Below are positions 8,314 to 16,505 of a stretch of 64,000 nucleotides of DNA, piece by piece; the stretch's first letter is position 1; every line of letters begins with the position of its first letter. The stretch lies in the NCBI GenBank assembly GCA_036675035.1, contig JAKFFO010000119.1, forward strand, positions 1 through 64,000. The letters are read 5' to 3'. The translations under genes and the position numbers were made by a program. This stretch comes from MESE01 sp036675035. GTDB taxonomy: Bacteria > Pseudomonadota > Gammaproteobacteria > Burkholderiales > Burkholderiaceae_D. The notes under the pieces were generated by a model. That model saw only the letters and a program-made list of their open reading frames with translations. It was not told the DNA's origin and ran no database searches.

Positions 8314-9993
8314 ATGCAGAAAATTACAATAACCGCACTGGTTTTTCTCCTGACATCATGCGCGACGTCTGCGCCGGAGCGCGGCACTTATGACCTGATC
8401 AATGCTGAAATGGAAAAAGCCGTGACCGAGGCGCAGGCCCGCCCGGCGCAGCCGGATGCGGTGGCGGAGTCCTTGTTGCCACCGCTCAGGATCGAGGTGC
8501 CTGCTTCGCGTCAATCGACCGAACCCAGATTCAATCTGGCCTTCAACAATCTGCCTGCAAACCAGTTTTTCATGGTCCTGGTCTCCGGCACTCGCTACAG
8601 CATGCTGGTTCCGCCGGAAGTTACCGGAACCATTTCCGCCAATCTCAAGGATGTGACCGTATTCGAGGCGCTCGATGCGATTCGCGAAATGTATGGCTAC
8701 GATTACAAGGTCGACGGCACACGCATTTACATCAAGCCGCTGACTCTGCAAACACGTGTATTTCAGGTCAACTACCTGACCGGAAGCAGAACCGGTGCAT
8801 CGGATATCCGCGTGACATCAGGTTCGGTCAGCGACGCGTCGCTGAGTCCAGCCGGCGCCGGAACTGTTCCGATCCAGACCGGCGGAACCAACACCGGAGG
8901 CCGGTCCCTTAACTCCAGCAATATTTCCACGCGTTCCACCAGTGACTTTTGGGGGGAGTTGAAGGCGTCTCTGGACGCAATCGTCGGTAGCGGCAAGGAG
9001 GGGCGTAGTGTCGTCATCAGCCCGCAGTCCGGCGTCGTTGTAATCAGGGCGATGTGGAACGAATTGCGTGACGTGTCGGCATACCTGAAGGCGACCCAGC
9101 TGTCGGTCGACCGGCAAGTGATCCTTGAGGCGAAGATCCTCGAAGTCCAGTTGAACGACAGCTTCCAGTCCGGGATCAACTGGGCGGCCTTCGGCAGAGG
9201 AGGCAATCACCGCATTGCTGCAGGACGGCAGGCGCCTGCAGCGGGATTGCAGCCAGATGGTTCTTTGATTGGTACCAAATTCCCAGACGGGATTGCCGCC
9301 ACTGCAGCCGGTCTCGGCAATCTCTTCGGTCTCGCATTTCAGACCAGCAATTTCGCCGCACTGATCTCGTTTCTCGAAACGCAAGGTAACGTACATGTGT
9401 TGTCCAGTCCGCGCATAGCCACGCTGAACAATCAGAAAGCCGTGCTGAAGGTCGGAAGCGACGACTTCTTCGTTACCAATGTCAGCACCACTACGACAAC
9501 CGGCACCGCCACCACGACCAGCCCGTCGGTGACGCTGCAACCGTTTTTCTCCGGTGTCGCGCTCGACGTAACGCCACAAATTGATGAGGACGGCAATATC
9601 ATCCTGCACATCCATCCATCGGTGAGTAACGTCACAACCGTCGACAAGGTCGTCGATCTGGGCAGCGGTGGTTCGCTGACACTTCCGTTGGCATCCAGCG
9701 CCGTGTCCGAAACGGATAGCGTGGTGCGGGGCAAAGACGGCCATGTGATCGCAATCGGCGGTCTGATGCGCCAATCCGCGACGTCGGATTACTCCGGCCT
9801 GCCCGGCACTGCCAACCTGCCGGTGGTTAATACCCTATTGGGAAACACCAGTCGGGTCAGGCAAAAGCGCGAGCTGGTCATTCTGTTGAAACCGACGATC
9901 GTTCAAGGCGAAAGCAGCTGGACACAGGACATGCTCGATGCGCAACGCAACATTCGAAATCTCGATCCGGATTCCCGGTCAGGGCAACGCTAG
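8314..9993 (+). CDS. mshL: MSHA secretin MshL (lipoprotein)
   Basis: This 559-residue outer-membrane secretin is the pore through which the pilus leaves the cell. The chosen ATG at 8314 gives a lipoprotein signal with lipobox LTSC at Cys16; an upstream in-frame start at 8239 would bury the signal. Periplasmic N-domains follow (the stretch YSMLVPPEVTGTISANLKDV is the secretin/TonB short N-terminal type). A Ser/Gly/Thr-rich linker lies near residues 160-215. The secretin core covers about residues 280-540, with the signature VPVVNTLLG-like motif (LPVVNTLLGNTSRVRQKREL) near the C-terminus. A weak AGGA-type site precedes the start. Confidence 0.88.
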   Translation: MQKITITALVFLLTSCATSAPERGTYDLINAEMEKAVTEAQARPAQPDAVAESLLPPLRIEVPASRQSTEPRFNLAFNNLPANQFFMVLVSGTRYSMLVPPEVTGTISANLKDVTVFEALDAIREMYGYDYKVDGTRIYIKPLTLQTRVFQVNYLTGSRTGASDIRVTSGSVSDASLSPAGAGTVPIQTGGTNTGGRSLNSSNISTRSTSDFWGELKASLDAIVGSGKEGRSVVISPQSGVVVIRAMWNELRDVSAYLKATQLSVDRQVILEAKILEVQLNDSFQSGINWAAFGRGGNHRIAAGRQAPAAGLQPDGSLIGTKFPDGIAATAAGLGNLFGLAFQTSNFAALISFLETQGNVHVLSSPRIATLNNQKAVLKVGSDDFFVTNVSTTTTTGTATTTSPSVTLQPFFSGVALDVTPQIDEDGNIILHIHPSVSNVTTVDKVVDLGSGGSLTLPLASSAVSETDSVVRGKDGHVIAIGGLMRQSATSDYSGLPGTANLPVVNTLLGNTSRVRQKRELVILLKPTIVQGESSWTQDMLDAQRNIRNLDPDSRSGQR

Positions 9994-9995
9994 GC

Positions 9996-10889
9996 ATGTA
10001 CAAGCATCATTTTGGCCTGCGGGAAATGCCGTTCGGGATTACCCCTGACACCAGCTTTTTCTTTGCGTGTTCCAACTACCAGCAAGCGCTGAATACATTG
10101 CTGGTAGCCGCGAAAAACGGCGAAGGCTTTATCAAGATCACCGGTGAAGTCGGTACCGGAAAAACGCTCTTGTGCCGAAAATTCATGGCGATGCTCGACG
10201 ACAGCTTCGTGACGGCCTATATCCCGAATCCTTATCTGGAGCCACGCACGCTGATGCTGGCGCTTGCCGACGAGCTGGAAATCACGCTTGAAAGAGACGT
10301 CGACCAATATCATTTGCTCAAGGCAATCAATCATCGCTTGCTGGTTCTGGCACGCGAAGGCAAGCGTGCGCTGCTGTGTCTGGACGAGGCGCAGGCGATG
10401 CCGCTTGAAAGCCTTGAGGCGTTGCGGCTATTGACCAATCTTGAAACCGAAAAGCGCAAGCTGCTGCAGATCGTATTGTTCGGCCAGCCGGAACTCGACC
10501 GAAAGCTGCAGCAGGATGCAATTCGCCAGCTTACTCAGCGCATTACGTTTCATTATCATCTCGGACCGCTCACACAGGATGATCTCGAGTTTTACCTGTC
10601 ACATCGGCTCAGCGTCGCCGGCTTTACCGGTAGCAGGCTGTTTGGCCGCGATGCGGTCAAGCTGTTGAATGTTGCCAGCGGCGGAATTCCGCGTCTGGTA
10701 AACATACTTGCCCACAAGGCGCTGATGCTGACGTACGGCGAAGGCAAACAGCAGGTGCGCGCTCGTCATGTAAAGGCGGCAGCGAAAGACACGGTCGCGG
10801 CGAAACAAGCATTCTTGCCATGGATGTGGCTAAGTGCCGGCACCGCACTAATTGCCTTCACCGGAATCGGATGGGTTTATTTGACATGA
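9996..10889 (+). CDS. mshM: MSHA biogenesis ATPase MshM (ExeA family)
   Basis: This 297-residue AAA+ ATPase has the ExeA/MshM start YKHHFGLREMPFGITPD, Walker A GEVGTGKT at residues 50-57 and Walker B LLCLDEAQ with Asp130 and Glu131. It has a C-terminal membrane helix at about 273-295, after which the protein ends. ExeA relatives use ATP to help insert or assemble the secretin through the peptidoglycan, which fits its place directly after mshL, two bases downstream. It overlaps mshN by four bases (ATGA). Confidence 0.87.
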   Translation: MYKHHFGLREMPFGITPDTSFFFACSNYQQALNTLLVAAKNGEGFIKITGEVGTGKTLLCRKFMAMLDDSFVTAYIPNPYLEPRTLMLALADELEITLERDVDQYHLLKAINHRLLVLAREGKRALLCLDEAQAMPLESLEALRLLTNLETEKRKLLQIVLFGQPELDRKLQQDAIRQLTQRITFHYHLGPLTQDDLEFYLSHRLSVAGFTGSRLFGRDAVKLLNVASGGIPRLVNILAHKALMLTYGEGKQQVRARHVKAAAKDTVAAKQAFLPWMWLSAGTALIAFTGIGWVYLT

Positions 10890-12106
10890 GCCTGATCAAT
10901 AAAATGTTGCAGGACCTTGAGGGACGCCGCTCGGAAAACGAGGTCCTGGGTGCCATGGAGGGACAGATCAGGGCTGCGCCGGAGAAGCGGCAGATTCATG
11001 TGGCCTGGTGGATCGTACTGGGCCTTACATTGATCCTGACGGGCGTGATCTCATGGTTATGGGGATATCGGACCGCACCGGTAGCGGCGGCGGAGCATGC
11101 ACCGCAACTGGCGTTGAAACTCGCGCCGGCTATCCAGATGCCGCAAGTACCGGCCCGGCAAATGCAGGTGCCCGAAACAGATAGAACTGGCCTCAACGCA
11201 GAATCATCAAGTTCGATCACGGGCGAATCCGGTATTGCCAAGACACCGAATGCAATTGCGAGTACGCCGGCGAAGAGGGAGGCCGCAATAATCGCGGAGC
11301 AGCCGGTACCGGTGCAGGCGCCGGCCGCATCTGCGCCGATATCCGTACAGGTATCAGCACCTGTTGCGCCGCCCGTGCCATCCCGGGAACCATCGGCGGC
11401 GCAAGCCAAGGCGACCGAACCGGTCCTGGTGCCGCCGGCAAAAAGCGCCACCGCAGAGCGACAAGTTCAAAAATTCGAAAAGGAAACCGCATTCGACATC
11501 CCGGCAAATGTCGCCAAGCAAATGAAAGAGATAACCCCGCAGCAGCGCGCAGAGGAAGAGTATCGGCGCGCAACCGCTCTTCTTGGACAAGGCAGAAACC
11601 GGGACGCCACCGCTGCGCTGGAGAAGTCACTGCAATTGGACCCGCAACATAGTGTTGCGCGGCAGACCTTGGCCGGCTTGCTGCTTGAGGATAAACGTCA
11701 TGACGACGCAATAGGCATATTGCAGGATGGATTGAAGGCGGATAAGAACTATCCTGCGCTGGCCATGATGCTGGCAAGGCTGCAGGTCGACAAAGGCGAT
11801 CTCCGTCCGGCCGTTGAAACTCTTCAGCACACACTGCCCCATGCAATCGACCGCGCCGATTATCAGGCGTTTCTAGCGGCACTGTTGCAGCGCGAAGGGC
11901 GCCATAAAGAGGCTATCGAGCACTATTTTGTGGCATTGCGCAAGTCACCACAAAACGGACTGTGGTGGATGGGAATTGCGATCTCCATGCAGGCAGACAA
12001 CCGGGTGGGCGATGCCAGGGATGCGTTCGGACGGGCCAAGGCTTCCAGTAGCCTGTCACCGGAACTGATCGCGTTCATCGATAAAAAATTGAGCCAGTTG
12101 CGTTAA
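10886..12106 (+). CDS. mshN: MSHA biogenesis protein MshN (TPR)
   Basis: This 406-residue protein has the family start SLINKMLQDLE, a single transmembrane helix at about residues 39-58, a long Ala/Pro/Val-rich low-complexity linker (about 65-210) and C-terminal tetratricopeptide repeats from about 225 (EEEYRRATALLGQGRNRDA and following copies). The ATG at 10886 is chosen over the in-frame one at 10820 because it overlaps the mshM stop and gives the family N-terminus. It is the last msh gene here. The final five codons and stop are the first unit of an 18-base tandem repeat. Confidence 0.82.
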   Translation: MSLINKMLQDLEGRRSENEVLGAMEGQIRAAPEKRQIHVAWWIVLGLTLILTGVISWLWGYRTAPVAAAEHAPQLALKLAPAIQMPQVPARQMQVPETDRTGLNAESSSSITGESGIAKTPNAIASTPAKREAAIIAEQPVPVQAPAASAPISVQVSAPVAPPVPSREPSAAQAKATEPVLVPPAKSATAERQVQKFEKETAFDIPANVAKQMKEITPQQRAEEEYRRATALLGQGRNRDATAALEKSLQLDPQHSVARQTLAGLLLEDKRHDDAIGILQDGLKADKNYPALAMMLARLQVDKGDLRPAVETLQHTLPHAIDRADYQAFLAALLQREGRHKEAIEHYFVALRKSPQNGLWWMGIAISMQADNRVGDARDAFGRAKASSSLSPELIAFIDKKLSQLR

Positions 12107-12142
12107 TTGAACCGGTTACGTCAATTGAACTGGTTGCGTTAA
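12089..12142 (+). repeat. three 18-base tandem repeats across the mshN stop
   Basis: Units at 12089-12106, 12107-12124 and 12125-12142 follow the pattern TTGARCYGGTTRCGTYAA. The first unit encodes the last residues of MshN and its TAA. The second and third continue outside the gene, with a second in-frame TAA at the end of unit three. Confidence 0.7.
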
Positions 12143-12189
12143 CGACGAGAATTTTTCCCGCAAAATACGAACCGGAACCGGCGTCGATT

Positions 12190-12217
12190 TTGCATTCGAT
12201 CCTTTTTGCGATACGAT
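12190..12217 (+). promoter_or_regulatory. candidate promoter of the SAM-II leader
   Basis: TTGCAT at 12190-12195, a 16-base spacer and TACGAT at 12212-12217 would place the transcript start near 12224, exactly where the riboswitch aptamer begins. The boxes match three and four of six consensus bases, so the position is the stronger argument. Confidence 0.4.
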
Positions 12218-12223
12218 AACTGC

Positions 12224-12287
12224 TGCGCCGATTTGAATCTGATTGCGGGCGCCGAGGCAAAGCCTCATACAAATGCCGCTAAAAGGG
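12224..12287 (+). ncRNA. SAM-II (SAM-alpha) riboswitch
   Basis: The stretch matches the SAM-II aptamer as I remember it. P1 is formed by GCGCC (12225-12229) and GGCGC (12248-12252), with the conserved GATTTGAA following the left arm. The pseudoknot pairs roughly GCGG (12245-12248) with CCGC (12276-12279), and the conserved GCTAAAAGGG ends at 12287. A 5-bp hairpin GAGGC-AAA-GCCTC (12254-12266) is inserted in the loop before the conserved CAAATG. SAM-II senses S-adenosylmethionine and in alpha- and beta-proteobacteria controls methionine-related genes, which agrees with the downstream PLP enzyme. Confidence 0.85.
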
Positions 12288-12306
12288 ATATGAGCTTCCG
12301 TCATCG

Positions 12307-12338
12307 ACCCGTTTAAGCGCATGCTAAACGGGTTTTTT
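12307..12338 (+). terminator. intrinsic terminator between riboswitch and metZ-like gene
   Basis: A perfect 9-bp stem, ACCCGTTTA (12307-12315) with TAAACGGGT (12325-12333), is followed by a run of T to 12338. It begins 20 bases after the aptamer and ends 29 bases before the start codon, so it can only stop transcripts coming from the riboswitch leader or from mshN. Confidence 0.85.
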
Positions 12339-12367
12339 CATTATTAAAGCCTTTCAGAGCTTATCGC

Positions 12368-13609
12368 ATGAACGACACCAAGAAATACGGTTTCACCACC
12401 ACCATCCTGCATGGCGACAGGCAAAAGCCGATCGAACACGGATCGCTGCACAAGCCGATCCATACGTCGGTTGCTTTCGGGTACAAGGACGCGCGTGAAC
12501 TGGCGGCGGTTTTCCAGGGGCGGCAATCCGGCTACCGGTATGGGCGCCAGGGAAACCCGACCGTCAGCGCACTCGAAGACAAGATCACCAGGATGGAAGA
12601 CGGCTATTCGACGGTTTGTTTTGCAACCGGCATGGCGGCAATCGGCGCGATAGTGCAGGCGCTGCTGCGTAAAGGCGATCATGTGGTGTCGTCCGCTTTT
12701 TTGTTCGGCAATACCAACAGCCTTTGGCAAACGGCAGCCGTGCAGGGCATCGACGTATCGCTGGTCGATGCGACCGATGTCGCCAATGTCGAAGCAGTGC
12801 TGACGCCAGCAACGCGCATCGTGTTTGTCGAAACCATTGCCAATCCGCGTACCCAGGTTGCGGACCTGGCGCGCATCGGCCAACTCTGTCGCGAGCGCGG
12901 CATTGTCTACGTCGTCGACAACACGATGACATCGCCTTTCCTGTTCAGGCCGAAAGAGGTTGGCGCAAGCCTGGTCGTTAATGCGCTTACCAAATCGATT
13001 GGCGGACACGGCAACGCACTTGGCGGGAGCCTGACCGATACCGGCATTTTCGACTGGACCCGGTTTCCGAATATTTTCGACACCTACAAACGTTTTGCAC
13101 CGGAACAATGGGGAATCGCTCAAATCCGTGCCAAGGCATTACGCGATTTCGGCGGCACGCTTGGGCCCGAGGCGGCACATCATCTGGCGGTCGGATCAGA
13201 AACCTTGGCGCTCCGGCTTGAACGCGAGTGTGCCAATGCGATGGCATTGGCACAGATGCTGGATGCCGATGAGCGGGTTGCGGCGGTTTACTATCCGGGC
13301 TTGCAATCGCATCCTCAACACGCGATAGCATGTGAACTGTTTCGTGCCTATGGCGGACTGTTCAGCTTTGAACTGAAGAATGGCATCGATTGCTTCGACT
13401 TTTTAAACCGGCTGAAACTGGCGATCCCGGCAAGCAATCTTGGCGATACTCGTACCCTGGTCATTCCAGTTGCGCATACGATTTTCTATGAAATGGGGCC
13501 GGAGCGACGCGCCGGCATGGGAATCGGCGAATCGCTGATCCGGGTTTCAGTCGGTATCGAAGATACTACTGACCTGCTCGACGATTTCAATCAGGCTTTA
13601 AGCGAGTAA
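12368..13609 (+). CDS. Cys/Met-metabolism PLP enzyme (cystathionine gamma-synthase / O-acylhomoserine sulfhydrylase type)
   Basis: This 413-residue fold-type I PLP enzyme has substrate- and cofactor-binding stretches YRYGRQGNPTVSALE and CFATGMAAIGA. VVDNTMTSP carries the PLP-binding Asp, and ALTKSIGGHGNALGG carries the Schiff-base Lys. The family joins a thiol or sulfide to an activated homoserine or cleaves cystathionine; the exact reaction cannot be read from sequence. A SAM-II riboswitch upstream argues for methionine or homocysteine synthesis rather than catabolism. No strong ribosome-binding site is visible. It converges on the LOG gene, 17 bases away. Confidence 0.8.
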   Translation: MNDTKKYGFTTTILHGDRQKPIEHGSLHKPIHTSVAFGYKDARELAAVFQGRQSGYRYGRQGNPTVSALEDKITRMEDGYSTVCFATGMAAIGAIVQALLRKGDHVVSSAFLFGNTNSLWQTAAVQGIDVSLVDATDVANVEAVLTPATRIVFVETIANPRTQVADLARIGQLCRERGIVYVVDNTMTSPFLFRPKEVGASLVVNALTKSIGGHGNALGGSLTDTGIFDWTRFPNIFDTYKRFAPEQWGIAQIRAKALRDFGGTLGPEAAHHLAVGSETLALRLERECANAMALAQMLDADERVAAVYYPGLQSHPQHAIACELFRAYGGLFSFELKNGIDCFDFLNRLKLAIPASNLGDTRTLVIPVAHTIFYEMGPERRAGMGIGESLIRVSVGIEDTTDLLDDFNQALSE

Positions 13610-13626
13610 ACGCCCGATGCGTGCCG

Positions 13627-14247
13627 TCAGGGCAGCACGATTTTTGCGGTAGCGCGATCCAGCTGCCGGGCATGATGCGTTGGTTCAAATGACGCAAGCC
13701 GGCGCATCAACGTAGCCGCGTCGCCTGCATGCAGCATCAGCGATGCGTGCTCCTCTTTCAGGAACCGTTGGGTGACCATATGTCTGACGAACTGAATCAG
13801 CCCGTCGTAAAAACCCTCGACATTCAGCAATCCGATCGGTTTGTCATGCAAACCCAGCTGCGCCCAGGTGAGCACTTCGAATAACTCTTCCAGCGTGCCT
13901 ATCCCGCCCGGCATCGCGATGAATCCATCCGCGAGCTCGGCCATCAGCGCCTTGCGTTCGTGCATGTCCTTGACGACATGCAAGCGTGTCAGTCCATGAT
14001 GTCCGACTTCCTTGTCCATCAGCGCTTGCGGGATTACGCCGGTTGCCTCGCCACCCAGTCGCATCACTTCGTCCGCAATGATGCCCATCAGTCCCACACC
14101 TCCGCCGCCATAGATCAGCGCAATGCCGTTGCTGACCATTTCGTGCGCCAGTCTGCGTGCGGCATCGGCATATATGGCCGATGCACCGGCTGAAGAACCG
14201 CAATAGACGCAAAGTGATTTCAACTTGTGCATTGATGTGCTTTTCAT
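13627..14247 (-). CDS. LOG-family Rossmann protein (cytokinin riboside monophosphate hydrolase type)
   Basis: This 206-residue single-domain protein has the LOG signature: CVYCGSS at the N-terminus, YGGGGVGLMGIIAD and PGGIGTLEELFE with its catalytic Glu. LOG enzymes remove ribose 5'-phosphate from adenine-type nucleotides; in most bacteria the role is unknown, and family members are often misannotated as lysine decarboxylases. It lies 26 bases downstream of the TetR gene on the same strand, so the two may share a message. A second possible start lies five codons in, at 14232. Confidence 0.85.
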   Translation of the reverse strand: MKSTSMHKLKSLCVYCGSSAGASAIYADAARRLAHEMVSNGIALIYGGGGVGLMGIIADEVMRLGGEATGVIPQALMDKEVGHHGLTRLHVVKDMHERKALMAELADGFIAMPGGIGTLEELFEVLTWAQLGLHDKPIGLLNVEGFYDGLIQFVRHMVTQRFLKEEHASLMLHAGDAATLMRRLASFEPTHHARQLDRATAKIVLP

Positions 14248-14273
14248 GAAATTTCGATACTTTGAGTTCTGGG

Positions 14274-14939
14274 CTATTTGATTTTCTTCAGATGCTCGGC
14301 AACCAGTCGCTCGAAGCGGGTAAAGGTCTCGCCGCGCAAATAAGGGCCGATCAGTGCGAGTACTTGATAACAGCCTCGCGCCAGTGCATCGGCCATCGCT
14401 TGCTGTTCGGTATATTTGCGAGGATTTCGTACGTATTCATAGGACAGCCAGTAGGTTGCGACCACCACCATATTGGTGGCAAGTGCATCGATTTCCTGAT
14501 CGCTTGCGACAAGCGCCCGATCATTGCGCAATCCTTCGCACAGTTGTTGCGCAACCTTGATTTTGTGCGCGAGGATCTGCTTGAAGTGCAGCTCCAGCTT
14601 TCGATTGCGCGATAGCAGATCACTGAGGTCCCGATAGAAAAATCGATAGCGCCAGACCAGTTCGAAGATCAAATGCAGGTATAGCCAGACGTCTTCTATA
14701 TTCGGACTGCGATCCGCAGGCACTGCCAGCATTCGGCCAATTTCACCTTCGAACTGGACAAAGATTGAATTGACGATGTCGTCCTTGTTGCGAAAATGGT
14801 AGTACAGATTACCGGGTGAAATATTCATTTCCTCCGCAATCACGGTCGTCGTGATATTAGGTTCTCCGAAGTCGTTGAACAAGCGCAGCGATAACTCCAG
14901 AATACGTTCTCTCGTACGGCGCGGAGCCTTGTGTTCCAT
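14274..14939 (-). CDS. TetR/AcrR-family transcriptional regulator
   Basis: This 221-residue regulator has a helix-turn-helix at about residues 10-60, with the sequence TTVIAEEMNISPGNLYYHF, the usual TetR recognition helix ending in YYHFRNKDD. The C-terminal half is helical and aromatic-rich (VWRYRFFYRDL), like the TetR_8 ligand-binding group; no ligand can be named. The frame is open upstream to 15191, but the added residues look non-coding, so the ATG at 14939 is preferred. It probably regulates itself and the LOG gene that follows. Confidence 0.82.
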   Translation of the reverse strand: MEHKAPRRTRERILELSLRLFNDFGEPNITTTVIAEEMNISPGNLYYHFRNKDDIVNSIFVQFEGEIGRMLAVPADRSPNIEDVWLYLHLIFELVWRYRFFYRDLSDLLSRNRKLELHFKQILAHKIKVAQQLCEGLRNDRALVASDQEIDALATNMVVVATYWLSYEYVRNPRKYTEQQAMADALARGCYQVLALIGPYLRGETFTRFERLVAEHLKKIK

Positions 14940-15334
14940 CGCGGTATTTCCCCAGTCCTGAATACAGTTGCGCTCAAGCATACCATCGATAAATCGATTC
15001 CCCCAAAGCACTGTGGCGGACAGGACGCGCAGGCAAGTCGCTTTGCACTCGACATGGGGCCGGCCTTGCTGGCATGCTCGTTCAGAGGGATATGAATTTA
15101 TGCACCGAGTTGCGCAGTGACGTTGAGCGCTCAAGCTGGTTTGATTTGCGGTGCCGGCACCAGAGCGATTGAGTAGCGAAGAAATTATCAATAGACGCCG
15201 AGTAGGGACGCCGCTTCACACTTGTCTTTTGAAGATCACCGGGCGTTCAAGTCATACGGCAGAAAATACCGCACTGAATGTGCGTTGTTAAGGCAGTTTT
15301 CGGGCGCGCCTGTGTCCGTAACGGTTGCTTCACT
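14940..15334. other. 395-base intergenic region, nothing recognised
   Basis: It lies between the TetR gene start and the fasciclin gene end. I found no convincing gene, terminator or RNA here. The TetR operator and promoter should be in its left part, but no clear palindrome stands out. Confidence 0.5.
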
Positions 15335-15805
15335 CTATTCCGGGGGAAGTATTACAGCATCGATTGCGTGAATGATGCCATTGTCGGCTGCAAGATCACT
15401 TTGAATGATTTTCGCGTCGTTGACCGTTACTTTCCCGTTGTCGGATGTTAATTTCACTGGGCTACCTTCAGTGGTTTGAACCTTTCCCGGCTTGACTTCG
15501 GCGACCGTCACCTTGCCTGGTATAACATGATAAGAGAGCACTTTGGCAAGCCTGACCTTGTCTTTGGATAATTGCTCCCATGTGCCGGGCGGTAATTTCT
15601 CGAACGCGTCATTGGTTGGCGCAAATACCGTATAGGGGCCGGAGTTGCGGAGCGTTTCCGCAAGGCCGGCTTCTTTCAATGCGGCCACGAAAGTCTTTAA
15701 AGATCCGTCGGTTGCCGCAGTATCGACGATATCTTCGGCAACTGCCGGTCTTATCCCCAAAACCAATACGATGCTCGCTATCGCTGGTATCAGTTTTTTC
15801 ATCAT
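15335..15805 (-). CDS. secreted fasciclin-domain protein
   Basis: This 156-residue protein has a signal peptide (MMKKLIPAIASIVLVLGIRP, cleaved near AVA-ED) followed by a single fasciclin (FAS1) domain. The two diagnostic blocks are visible: H1 TVFAPTNDAFEKLP and H2 GIIHAIDAVILPPE at the C-terminus, with YHVIPG between. Small one-domain fasciclin proteins are common in proteobacteria and are linked to adhesion or matrix, with little direct evidence. GGAG six bases before the ATG at 15805 supports this start; the second Met at 15802 is equally possible. Confidence 0.88.
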   Translation of the reverse strand: MMKKLIPAIASIVLVLGIRPAVAEDIVDTAATDGSLKTFVAALKEAGLAETLRNSGPYTVFAPTNDAFEKLPPGTWEQLSKDKVRLAKVLSYHVIPGKVTVAEVKPGKVQTTEGSPVKLTSDNGKVTVNDAKIIQSDLAADNGIIHAIDAVILPPE

Positions 15806-16077
15806 GGCATTCTCCAGAGTATTCCGGGGCGGTCGAAGAGAATTTTCCGCCGAACATGAAAAATTTCGAACAAGACGAAAACTCATACTGATGTGGTGGA
15901 ATTCATGTTGAAAAGTTCAAATCAATTAATCGTTTGCTGCCAAGCGCGAGCGAGCGAGGCCAGGTAATTTTCGTTTCCGCTATGATTGCTGTTACGCAGG
16001 AGAGGATTTGACCACCTTCTCTGATTTCGATTCAATCCCGGGTATTTTCTCAACAGCAATTGACCGGAACAGTTCGC

Positions 16078-16464
16078 ATGCAAAAACCACCAAGCCGTAT
16101 TGCCGGTGCATTCCTCTTGTCATGGGTAGTCGGCATTGGCTGCTTATTCATCGCATTGCAATTCAGTCCGCCGCGCTGGTCGATAGAGGCGATGGGCGGT
16201 GCGCTGATCGCCGCAGCCGAGTCGAGCCTGCTGTATGTCGTGCCGCCGCTGCTGTTTCTGATGATATGGACAGTTCGGCGCGGAAGCGTTTCCGTGCCTG
16301 TTTCATGCGTCGCGGCCTTCGTCTGGGTCACGCTGACAGTCGCATGGTGGGCATCGGCTTTCAGTCCGGTGCCGTGGTCAGGCGCGTTGCGAAACCTTGT
16401 TATTCTGTTGCCGGGTTCGCTGGTGCCGTGCATCGTTTTTTATCTGCTGGGCCGGCGGCCATAG
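16078..16464 (+). CDS. small integral membrane protein, unknown function
   Basis: This 128-residue protein has about four hydrophobic segments: AFLLSWVVGIGCLFIALQF, SLLYVVPPLLFLMIWTV, VSCVAAFVWVTLTVAWW and LVILLPGSLVPCIVFYLL. It ends in a basic GRRP tail. I recognise no family. It stands alone on the plus strand between leftward genes. An in-frame TTG at 16060 could add six residues. Hydrophobic periodicity is the main reason to prefer this frame over a longer overlapping one without domain features. Confidence 0.55.
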   Translation: MQKPPSRIAGAFLLSWVVGIGCLFIALQFSPPRWSIEAMGGALIAAAESSLLYVVPPLLFLMIWTVRRGSVSVPVSCVAAFVWVTLTVAWWASAFSPVPWSGALRNLVILLPGSLVPCIVFYLLGRRP

Positions 16465-16505
16465 CCTCGGCGTCACGGGAATGCGGCGGGGCGGCGGGCT
16501 GGGTA

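Noticed and set aside
14940..15191. N-terminal extension of the TetR regulator
   Set aside because: The extra 84 residues resemble non-coding translation; TetR proteins normally begin a few residues before the helix-turn-helix, as with the start at 14939.
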